Under the pieces are notes generated by a model. The model worked only from the letters and a program-made list of their open reading frames with translations, was not told where the DNA came from and ran no database searches. From positions 1 through 30,207 of IMG/VR virus record IMGVR_UViG_3300007734_000557: DNA of 30,207 bases. One strand, written 5' to 3'. How positions within the stretch are numbered: position 1 is the first letter of the stretch; each line of letters opens with the position of its first letter. The DNA comes from a virus. Both the position numbers and the translations under genes were made by a program. Positions 23,092-30,207 of this stretch are shown here, in pieces.

Positions 23092-26000
23092 TATTTCATG
23101 ACTCCTGCTTTTGTGGCTATTGTGCTGATTTCTCTTGATCTGCTACTTAAGGGTATCGAGACGATTGAGTCTAATATCATAGAGGGTGTTGCTGCAGTTG
23201 CGACTCCTGCTTTTGCAACTATTGTGCTAATCTCTCTTGATCTGCTACTTAAGGGTGTTGAGACGATTGAGTCTAATATCATAGAGGGTGTTGCTGCAGT
23301 TGTCGTTGTATTGATTGCAGATGTCACTAATTCAACAGAGATGATTAAATCGCAGAGATAAAAATTGCTAGAACCGCTAAGGTCTGACCCGCTTATTGGT
23401 ATTGCTACAATTTTGTCAAAGACAAAACCTTGCAATGCTTCTTTCATGATCTGTTGTTTTTGAAGTTCTACGATATTGTCAACAGACTTTGTGTATCTTG
23501 ATTTAACAAGAGGATTGATCTGCAATCCAGCAACGTAGTTATCAAAGATCGTTTTTATACTCGCAAGGCTAGCGTATGCAGATGTAACATCAACAGCTTG
23601 ATTTTGATGAAATGCATTGATGTCAAAGTCAAGCCCATAAAGAAGTCGCATATACTCAAGGATCGAATTGCTCTGTATCTCTTGCGTTTTAACTTCTACT
23701 CCGGTAAAGTTGTCAGTTGCAATATTTCCATTTTGATCAAGATACTTCAATGTAGTTGAGTTTATAAGATCTTCTTGACTGCCTATTGAATTTGTCGTGT
23801 ATTTTTGTGTTGCTTGATCGACAAAAGAGACTGCAGGAAATCTATAAGTTTTTTCAAACTTAGTCGCTGTTCCGTAATTCACATCTCTAAATGTCAATGT
23901 GATGTTTATATCTTTTTCAACATTAAGCTTAAATGCACCAAGACGCTCTAGCATTCCGTAAGGAATGCCGCATACGACAATGAAGCTATCTTCTGTTGTT
24001 GGTAAGACAGTATCAGCATAATTTAGCATTCCTAACAGATAGCTGCTAGTTCGATAATAATCACATGTGTAATGAGAGAAGTCTGAGGTCTTTAAACCAT
24101 TCTGACGGCATCTTTCAAGCCATGTAACAGAATTAGTTGTGTACAAAGAAGCTAAATTTTCATTATATGCAGGGTTGTAGTTTTTAGCTGATGTAGCTGC
24201 AGTAGACAATAATGAATTTGTTTTTGCAATATAATCAAGTATGTAACTAAATGTGTCATAAACTACTTGTGTCTTATACATTGTTGGTGCTAGAAGACTA
24301 TCTACTAGAATCTTGATATTTGATTCGTATACATCTTTCGTGTCTAGTGCAGCTAGTCTAGACACAGTCAGATACTGTCCATCAAATGTTGCTGATACTA
24401 TTTCTTCTGCTTGTATGCCAAGAATCTCGGCTGCTAAATCAATATTATCTGCTGAACTAAATGTACTAACAAAGGTTGTTTTAATTTGATTTTCATAACC
24501 AGACATATCATTAGGCTGTGTTGTATCTGTCGTCGCAAGAATATTTGTTAATGATAGGACTTTATTGATAATTCCACTTACATTTGCAAAGAATTTGTAA
24601 TCGTAATAGAGCGAGTAAAAGATCTTATCATAAGTTCTGCTAGATGAACGACCACCACCAGCAGATGACACCTCAGTAAAACTATCTTGATAGCTTGTAA
24701 GTTGAAAGATCGCATCGTCGCTAGAATTAATCAGCCCTCTGAACCAGTAGATTGTCTTTAAAAAGAATGAAAACGCACGATGATCTCTATTCGATTCTAT
24801 GAATTGATTTATTATTCCAACTTTTGCTGTGAAAGGATTATCGTTTGTCATTCCGACTGATGTCAATGTTGAAGATTTTTCAAGATTCTTTGCAAATTCA
24901 TAAAATAAGTCGAGCTGGTTTGCATCATCAGTCAAAAAAGGGTCGAGGACGCTAGGCTTCCACAGATCAGACATATTATCAGGTTTTACTGAATTTTGCT
25001 GATCAGCTCCAGGCGTGACTAAATTTGCAATTGCAGGTATCTTAAGATCGAGAAGGCTCAATGACTTCTCGATAATATCATCTCCACTCGAGCATGTAGG
25101 ATAGTCTGTGAGTCCTAATATGCTTGCAAGTCGCGCCGCTTGCGTTTTAATACCAGCAAGTGCATTTGCCTTCAACACACCTACCTTTGTTGAATCTTGC
25201 TCGTAATCGCCAGGATTGCGCATCCGGTCTCTAAGACCTGCAATCTTAAATAGAACATTCATCAAGGCAGGATCATCAGCAGACTTCATAATCAGTGTAA
25301 ATCGTAATGCACTTTCTTCACGATCAACAATTGAGACAGGTATTTCTGTCATGAAAGTCCTATCAATATATGCAGAAATGCAGCTTAAGAACTCAAAAAA
25401 CATCGTTGTATCATTATTCAGCAGCATCTTCTTGCGCAATGAATCAAGATTGTCATAAAGATTCTGATATATCTGCTGAAACTTTTGCGACCGTGTGTCA
25501 AGAAAGCTTGGATTATTTGCGAGCGGATCAATCAGATAGTATTGATCCGCAACAACATAATCGCTTAAGAATGACTGACTTTGTGATGCATTGTCTAGAC
25601 TTAAGACGAAACGACCTTCATTTGTCAAACTAAGAATTTCACTAAAGACACCACAATTCTTGTTCGAACTTAAGTCTTGCTCATTGCTGAGGTCTGATAA
25701 GTTTCCTAATGCAGTTCTAAATACTGTCTTGACATCTGCACTAGGATCACTAAAGCCGCTCGAATATTGAAGACTTATATCTTTTGAAAGCGTAGTAAAG
25801 ATGCAATCTGCAACTTGTTCTAGCATTGTATTATTTAAATTGTAAGAATTGTCATAGATCGAACTTAACATTTCAATAGACTGATCATACACATCATTAG
25901 AAATAGATTCAATTGTGAATGTATTATCTTGAGATGCTTTTGTCGTTATTCCTGAGTATTTAAGCACACCATAACAATTTCTAGCAAGTTGTGCCATTTT

Positions 26001-26669
26001 AGTGATATTCAATCTGCTATCTGCATCTGTAACAGCTAGATTATCTGTTGCCCATGCAGATGTGCTAGATGCTTGCGAAAAACCGCTAAGATTCTTGACA
26101 GAAAAATCAATTACAGACATTATTGTGGCCGAAGTTCCAGCTGGATCTCGGCCTACAATTTGTGGATTAATTAACATCCATGATGTAGCATCTGTTGATT
26201 GCAAATTATAGAAGTCATCGATAAAATCAAGATAGCTAACTTTTGCACGATAAGCTGCTATAACGTTATCAACAGCATTATTAAATTCTGTCGTATAACC
26301 TGCATTAAAGTCAGTAGTCTGGGTCGTTGTAAATGATCCTGTCAAGCTATTGACAATTTCTGTTGCTGTTGTTAGCACTGCCTTGTTTAATCCACGCTGC
26401 ACAGTGATGACCGATTCTTCGGAACTTTCATTGCGAAGTGGAACTATTGCTAATACCGACGCGAGTGTCGAATTTATGCCTTTCGTAGCAATGAATTTAT
26501 CATAACCTGACTCACTAAGTGACAATTCATCATCAGAATTAGGTGTTATAGTGACTGTGTCTAGTATGGCAGATGTTACTCTTTTTGGCTCATAGCTGGC
26601 ACCTGACACAATGTCTAAAGGTCTTGAAAGAGATTCAATACCTGTCTGAAATACTAGAACTGGCTTCAT
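23091..26669 (-). CDS. Very large virion protein (1192 aa) with C-terminal tandem repeat
   Basis: This is the largest gene in the window. I do not recognise the family. The sequence is a mix of helical and beta stretches, Asn/Ser/Thr/Asp-rich, with no catalytic motif, signal peptide or membrane segment. A beta-rich part at about 900-960 includes SFIVVCGIPYGMLERLGAF and INITLTFRDVNYG. The last 70 residues are two copies of a 34-residue repeat (ATPSMILDSIVS...LSSRSREISTI...KAGV). The start overlaps the previous stop as ATGA and the end overlaps the next start as TAATG, so it is embedded in a coupled set of tail-type genes. A structural role in tail, baseplate or neck is inferred from context. 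Confidence 0.82.
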   Translation of the reverse strand: MKPVLVFQTGIESLSRPLDIVSGASYEPKRVTSAILDTVTITPNSDDELSLSESGYDKFIATKGINSTLASVLAIVPLRNESSEESVITVQRGLNKAVLTTATEIVNSLTGSFTTTQTTDFNAGYTTEFNNAVDNVIAAYRAKVSYLDFIDDFYNLQSTDATSWMLINPQIVGRDPAGTSATIMSVIDFSVKNLSGFSQASSTSAWATDNLAVTDADSRLNITKMAQLARNCYGVLKYSGITTKASQDNTFTIESISNDVYDQSIEMLSSIYDNSYNLNNTMLEQVADCIFTTLSKDISLQYSSGFSDPSADVKTVFRTALGNLSDLSNEQDLSSNKNCGVFSEILSLTNEGRFVLSLDNASQSQSFLSDYVVADQYYLIDPLANNPSFLDTRSQKFQQIYQNLYDNLDSLRKKMLLNNDTTMFFEFLSCISAYIDRTFMTEIPVSIVDREESALRFTLIMKSADDPALMNVLFKIAGLRDRMRNPGDYEQDSTKVGVLKANALAGIKTQAARLASILGLTDYPTCSSGDDIIEKSLSLLDLKIPAIANLVTPGADQQNSVKPDNMSDLWKPSVLDPFLTDDANQLDLFYEFAKNLEKSSTLTSVGMTNDNPFTAKVGIINQFIESNRDHRAFSFFLKTIYWFRGLINSSDDAIFQLTSYQDSFTEVSSAGGGRSSSRTYDKIFYSLYYDYKFFANVSGIINKVLSLTNILATTDTTQPNDMSGYENQIKTTFVSTFSSADNIDLAAEILGIQAEEIVSATFDGQYLTVSRLAALDTKDVYESNIKILVDSLLAPTMYKTQVVYDTFSYILDYIAKTNSLLSTAATSAKNYNPAYNENLASLYTTNSVTWLERCRQNGLKTSDFSHYTCDYYRTSSYLLGMLNYADTVLPTTEDSFIVVCGIPYGMLERLGAFKLNVEKDINITLTFRDVNYGTATKFEKTYRFPAVSFVDQATQKYTTNSIGSQEDLINSTTLKYLDQNGNIATDNFTGVEVKTQEIQSNSILEYMRLLYGLDFDINAFHQNQAVDVTSAYASLASIKTIFDNYVAGLQINPLVKSRYTKSVDNIVELQKQQIMKEALQGFVFDKIVAIPISGSDLSGSSNFYLCDLIISVELVTSAINTTTTAATPSMILDSIVSTPLSSRSREISTIVAKAGVATAATPSMILDSIVSIPLSSRSREISTIATKAGVMK
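23100..23303 (-). repeat. 102-bp in-frame tandem duplication (two copies)
   Basis: The copies are 23100-23201 and 23202-23303, with a period of 102 bp (34 codons). They differ at about 9 of 102 bases, so duplication is fairly recent. Both are in frame and encode nearly the same 34 residues, at the very C-terminus of the 1192-residue protein; the last copy ends only a few codons before its stop. Confidence 0.95.
25523..25550. repeat. Perfect 10-bp inverted repeat with 8-base loop inside a gene
   Basis: GCGGATCAAT at 25523-25532 and its exact complement ATTGATCCGC at 25541-25550 flank the 8-base loop CAGATAGT. It lies within the coding sequence of the 1192-residue protein (there coding ADQYYLIDP). 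No U-run follows in the transcript, so it does not look like an intrinsic terminator. It could form an mRNA hairpin or be a chance palindrome. Confidence 0.6.
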
Positions 26670-28648
26670 TTTGGAAATTCCACTACTAAGGTTTCGCCTG
26701 CGACTAAGACTGTTTTCAGTTTATAAACATCATCTTTGCTTCCTTTGATTGTTGCAAAATAATTTGACAATCTTGTCGAAGCAATACAACGATAAGTTGC
26801 ATTATTCGAAATCACTTCAAATCTATCAACATCATCTAAGTTTTCTGCTTTCCAAGAAAGAATCACACCGTCATTTCTAACAATGACTTTAAATGTAGTG
26901 ATCTTTGGAACGATCTTAACATTCTGGTATGCAAAAGTTACAAAGATATTTGTCCTACCAGATTCTACACCGACGCTTGACGATGATGAGGTCTTTCCGT
27001 ATTTAAGTTGACCTTTTGTAATTACGCTCTTATTGAAGAACTTTTGTGTGAAATTGCTGCTATTCTGGACCTGACCCACAGACAGAATCTTTGCGCCGAG
27101 TAATGGCGATAAAGCATTTTTATGACCACCAAGATCGTAAAAATCTGAAGATGCTCCGATCTCTTCTATTACGTCTGGAGCAGACTTTATGCAAATCTCG
27201 AATCGATAGACAATGTCTTCCATGATAGAATCAGATAAAACGATCTGTCCTTGACCAAATGTTCCAATTCGTTCTTCAAAGCCTGATATGAGTGTTGTCT
27301 TTGTGACAAGTATGCCAATGATAGGATCTAGCTGTGTTGATAGATTCTTTGTCTCATTTTGGAATAAGTTGTCTATGCCAAGTGTCTTTAGATCGCTAAG
27401 CACTTTAGATGTATTTGATGATTCTTTATAGACAACTGATGCATTAAAAATTCTAGAAGAAGTTGAATTTTCAATAGTTTCATTCACAAGATCAACTTGA
27501 ATTGATGCAACGTCTTGAAGTATCTGGGGAAATGCTGTGTAATTCGCATCAGATGTGCGAATATCACCATTCCTAAATTCCATCTTCACTTTGTAATCAT
27601 ATGAATTGTAAGGGGACAACGTCCTGTCTTCAAATGTAATAGTGCTTGTGCCAAAGCACTGCTTGCTAAGCACTATTTGACTAGCAACAGAATCAGATAA
27701 TTCTTGCACAGCTGTATAGACAATTTCTCTCTGCGTAATATTTCGTCTAAGCAGTGTTATCGCAATACAATTGGCAGGTATCGATGCCACAGTCAATGAG
27801 ACACTTGTTGTTGACATTGCAGTTGCATAAATCAGGCAATTTGTGTTTGAAAGATTCTCAGTATTGACAACAATCTCTTTGTAAAGAGATGACTGGGCTC
27901 CTGTTAAAATTGATGTTGGAACAATTCGATATGATCTTGCAATCGTATCAACTTCATTAATATCAATGAATGATTGTCCATTCTGGACTTCGACAGACAC
28001 AGGTTCATTGTCGACATCTTTTTGTCGTTGATGAGCACCATAGAGATTTGCTGAGTAGATCATAAATTTTTTGATACGCTTGTCATTTGATGAAATGCCT
28101 ATGCGTCGTTTATTGAATTTCACTGTCGATGAATCGACAGAGAAATCTGAGAATGGCATTACATAGCGCTTAATCTGTTCTGATTTCTCAAATGTCGTAT
28201 TTGCTATTATGCGTGACGCATTTGCATTTCGAGTGAAAAAATAGACTTGAACAACTTGGTAACTCGTCTGTTTGTTCTCAATAATAACATCAACATAGCC
28301 TTTCTTTGCATCTAGAAATGAAATGTCTATCGTATAAAATGCATCAATCTCTGTCGTGAAATCGTTTCCACGTGTTTTATCAAAATTCTTAATAGCATTG
28401 ATAGCATCATTAGACGTCTTAATGTTCTGATTTTTGAACATGTTTTTAGGCGTCTTGATAGGACTTACAAGTGAAAATGCCAAATAGACCTTATTGTTAA
28501 AGAATTCCTGTGATGTAACAGAAAATCTTACACGATAAGTGAAAGACATTACGCTAGTATCTGCATCTTGTTGGTGATCGATTATTTCTACTGGATTTGC
28601 CCGATCGAACTGGGCCCATGCATTATTTGGTACAATGATCTTAGGCAT
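26666..28648 (-). CDS. Virion structural protein with fibronectin-III-like C-terminus (660 aa)
   Basis: The protein has 660 residues, beta-rich and Asn/Ser/Thr-rich. The last 80 residues look like a fibronectin-III sandwich (ITTFKVIVRNDGVILSWKAE, then DRFEVISNNATYRCIAST and YKLKTVLVAGE). A similar pattern at about 280-370 (LLRRNITQREIVY, then YDYKVKMEFRNGD) may be another such domain. The N-terminus contains a further strand-rich domain with FTYRVRFSV. The start is 4 nt after the previous stop, and the end overlaps the next start as ATGA. It is probably a tail or fibre-associated structural protein; the family is not recognised. Confidence 0.82.
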   Translation of the reverse strand: MPKIIVPNNAWAQFDRANPVEIIDHQQDADTSVMSFTYRVRFSVTSQEFFNNKVYLAFSLVSPIKTPKNMFKNQNIKTSNDAINAIKNFDKTRGNDFTTEIDAFYTIDISFLDAKKGYVDVIIENKQTSYQVVQVYFFTRNANASRIIANTTFEKSEQIKRYVMPFSDFSVDSSTVKFNKRRIGISSNDKRIKKFMIYSANLYGAHQRQKDVDNEPVSVEVQNGQSFIDINEVDTIARSYRIVPTSILTGAQSSLYKEIVVNTENLSNTNCLIYATAMSTTSVSLTVASIPANCIAITLLRRNITQREIVYTAVQELSDSVASQIVLSKQCFGTSTITFEDRTLSPYNSYDYKVKMEFRNGDIRTSDANYTAFPQILQDVASIQVDLVNETIENSTSSRIFNASVVYKESSNTSKVLSDLKTLGIDNLFQNETKNLSTQLDPIIGILVTKTTLISGFEERIGTFGQGQIVLSDSIMEDIVYRFEICIKSAPDVIEEIGASSDFYDLGGHKNALSPLLGAKILSVGQVQNSSNFTQKFFNKSVITKGQLKYGKTSSSSSVGVESGRTNIFVTFAYQNVKIVPKITTFKVIVRNDGVILSWKAENLDDVDRFEVISNNATYRCIASTRLSNYFATIKGSKDDVYKLKTVLVAGETLVVEFPK

Positions 28649-28651
28649 ATT

Positions 28652-29620
28652 TCAGTCCAGTATGATTGTGAAGATATTTGCATATGTTGGTGAACCGTAT
28701 CTGTCGACAAACACCTTGCCTAAAAAGACGACACGTTTTGTTGGATGCTCCAGATCATCAGCGACATTGAACTCACCAAAATCAACCATATCTAGCTTTT
28801 TGACTGTGCTTGAACCAAGCTCAAATGCTTGCAAGCAAATATCATTTGTCTGTGACGTCTCAACGAATCTAATTGTCTGATTTGGACAACGTGGGCTTTC
28901 GGCATCCTTGCCAACAAGATCGGCTACTAGTTCGTTATACGTGTAAGAATCTACTTCTTTCACATTAGGGTAATCACCCATTACTTGCATTCCATCTTTG
29001 GTTTTGACAACAGGCGGAAGATAGCTAAAATTGAGAGAATTTGAAAATCGCTTGTGCGTGAAAAGTGAAGGTGCCTGGCTAACTGCTGGATATAAGTCAT
29101 CACCTGATATAGGGCCACTATTTGAGTAGTCAAACTTGACATCATTCGATGAAACAACAAACTGATCAGAATCATCAATTGGATCTCTTGACGCAATGAT
29201 TCCTTGTTTCCTAAAATTGTAAGTCGTATTACCGATTATGTTGTCAACAAGCGATGCAAATCTCGAGTCATTATTTGCATTATTCAAAAATGGAGAAGAA
29301 TCTTTAATTGTTGAAATTTTTCCATCTGTCACAATAATACGATCACCATTATTGTTGACATTCACACCATTTGGAAGCACATTTCCATGATCATTTGATT
29401 CAATTGTTATGGAATCAAATGGAAGATAACATGCTTCAAAAAATGGTCGTGTTACTGCATCGTCATAAGATCCCGTGATAGACGATTTGTCATAAAATGT
29501 ACCTCGATCTGTAAAAGATGCATACGCAACTCTAAAGTCGCCTGAGGCAAGCTGTCGCTTGCCTTCTTGCGTCATGATCAGATCCATGATTCTAGATTTT
29601 GGGTTTAGTATTCCTGCCAT
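28652..29620 (-). CDS. Virion structural protein (322 aa) with shared N-terminal module
   Basis: The N-terminus MAGILNPKSRIMDLIMTQEG and the following RQLASGDFRVAYASFTD are a module found at the start of some phage virion proteins, and a divergent copy starts the 230-residue protein at 20503-21195. The remainder is Asp/Asn/Ser-rich with an SLNFSYLPPVVKTKDG segment and a beta-rich end (FLGKVFVDRYGSPTYANIFT). No enzyme motif is visible. The ribosome site is weak (only an AT-rich TTAATAAAGC before the ATG), 25 nt after the preceding stop. A structural role is inferred from the module and neighbours. Confidence 0.83.
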   Translation of the reverse strand: MAGILNPKSRIMDLIMTQEGKRQLASGDFRVAYASFTDRGTFYDKSSITGSYDDAVTRPFFEACYLPFDSITIESNDHGNVLPNGVNVNNNGDRIIVTDGKISTIKDSSPFLNNANNDSRFASLVDNIIGNTTYNFRKQGIIASRDPIDDSDQFVVSSNDVKFDYSNSGPISGDDLYPAVSQAPSLFTHKRFSNSLNFSYLPPVVKTKDGMQVMGDYPNVKEVDSYTYNELVADLVGKDAESPRCPNQTIRFVETSQTNDICLQAFELGSSTVKKLDMVDFGEFNVADDLEHPTKRVVFLGKVFVDRYGSPTYANIFTIILD

Positions 29621-29645
29621 GCTTTATTAACTATCTTTTGTGCCG

Positions 29646-30207
29646 CTACTTCGAAGACAAAAGAGACGAGGGCTTGTTCAAAACGATTGTGGTCGGTGCG
29701 AACGGCGTGTTATTGATGATTGTTCCACTTGATCTATTTCTTGATATGTTATCAAAGAATGGAAGTGAACAAGTAAATTCTGTGCTAAGATTGCTTGACT
29801 TAGTAAGGGATGGAAGTACAACTGTATCTGATGATTGTGATACAAAAATGCATGCTGTAGGTGATTCTGTGAGTGTTATAGAAGTTGATTTACTAAAATT
29901 TAATTGCCCTGTTGATTTTTGAACAAAGCTCGTATCATATCTCTTTGAATCATGACGCTGTTCAAGTATATCACGATAATATCCGTAGTGATTTGCACGA
30001 AACACTGTTGTAGGATAAAGACGATCAGACAATACCTGCAATTCTGAAAAACATGTCTGTGATGAGAATCTATTCATCATAAAATAAGGATACGTGTTAT
30101 TGCTAGAATCTCTTCCAACAACACCGCGCTTGCCTTCTTTGATAAGAGAACCTGTGATGTAATTATCGAGATAAGATCCTGAATATAGTAAACGTTCGCT
30201 AAAGCAC
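29646..30207 (-). CDS. C-terminal part of a virion protein (5' end beyond the window)
   Basis: The frame stays open from the window edge to the TAG at 29646-29648. The visible part reads CFSERLLYSGSYLDNYITG first, so the Met codons at 30080 and 30077 are internal and the real start lies beyond base 30207. About 186 residues are visible. They are Ser/Thr/Asn-rich, with a Tyr-rich patch (FRANHYGYYRDILEQRHDSK) and a Ser-rich end. I do not recognise the family. As part of the same operon of large tail-type genes, it is probably a virion protein. Confidence 0.8.
   Translation of the reverse strand, partial: CFSERLLYSGSYLDNYITGSLIKEGKRGVVGRDSSNNTYPYFMMNRFSSQTCFSELQVLSDRLYPTTVFRANHYGYYRDILEQRHDSKRYDTSFVQKSTGQLNFSKSTSITLTESPTACIFVSQSSDTVVLPSLTKSSNLSTEFTCSLPFFDNISRNRSSGTIINNTPFAPTTIVLNKPSSLLSSK

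Noticed and set aside
26500-26600. A third, diverged copy of the 34-residue repeat at the N-terminus of the 1192-residue protein
   Set aside because: Only a short I-L-D...T-P resemblance is seen; too weak at DNA and protein level.
28133-28150. Palindrome CTGTCGAT-GA-ATCGACAG in the 660-residue gene
   Set aside because: The 2-base loop is too small for a stable hairpin, and a short palindrome in coding DNA can arise by chance.
29646-30080. A complete 144-residue gene starting at 30080
   Set aside because: The frame continues upstream without a stop to the window edge, so the gene is partial and the Met is internal.
1-30207. tRNA genes, CRISPR array, integrase or insertion sequence
   Set aside because: No cloverleaf-like sequence, regular repeat-spacer pattern or transposase/integrase motif was noticed; the coding density leaves almost no room.

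Overview
The window is a 30.2-kb piece of the late (virion and packaging) region of a T4-like contractile-tailed phage. Every gene I can support lies on the minus strand, so the window is read here from right (30207) to left (1). The assignment rests on an ordered set of T4-type morphogenesis genes: large terminase (gp17-like), portal (gp20-like), prohead protease (gp21-like), core scaffold (gp22-like) and major capsid protein (gp23-like). The base composition is AT-rich except in the capsid gene. The host cannot be read from the sequence. The large virion proteins and extra genes would suit a large-genome T4-like phage, but that is inference. I saw no tRNA, integrase, transposon or CRISPR array.

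Right third (30207 to about 16928): seven large virion or tail-associated genes. The first is cut by the window edge. They include proteins with fibronectin-III-like segments, a LamG/concanavalin-A-like lectin fold, a 1192-residue protein ending in a 34-residue tandem repeat, and pairs of proteins that share an N-terminal or a C-terminal module. Centre (16938 to 11755): a compact DNA-metabolism group, namely a RuvC-like resolvase, a zinc-finger/TOPRIM primase, a small unknown gene, a single 1036-residue protein joining Mre11/SbcD (gp47) to Rad50/SbcC (gp46), and a small zinc-ribbon protein. Left third (11774 to 1): a small gene of unknown function, the large terminase, the portal interrupted by a 376-residue HNH-bearing intein, an unknown 279-residue protein, the protease, four small unknown (probably head) proteins, the scaffold, and the major capsid protein, which runs off the left edge.

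Genes abut or overlap (TAATG and ATGA junctions, or overlaps of 8-20 nt), so the region looks like one or a few long, translationally coupled late operons. Two GATAAATA sequences resemble T4-type late promoters. No gap exceeds about 55 bases. The logic is that tail parts are made, the DNA is processed (resolution, end recombination, priming), then packaged by the terminase through the portal into a scaffolded, protease-matured head.

Most notable are the fused Mre11-Rad50 polypeptide, the intein in the portal with a duplicated helical DNA-binding-like repeat, the recent 102-bp in-frame duplication, and the modules shared between neighbouring virion proteins.
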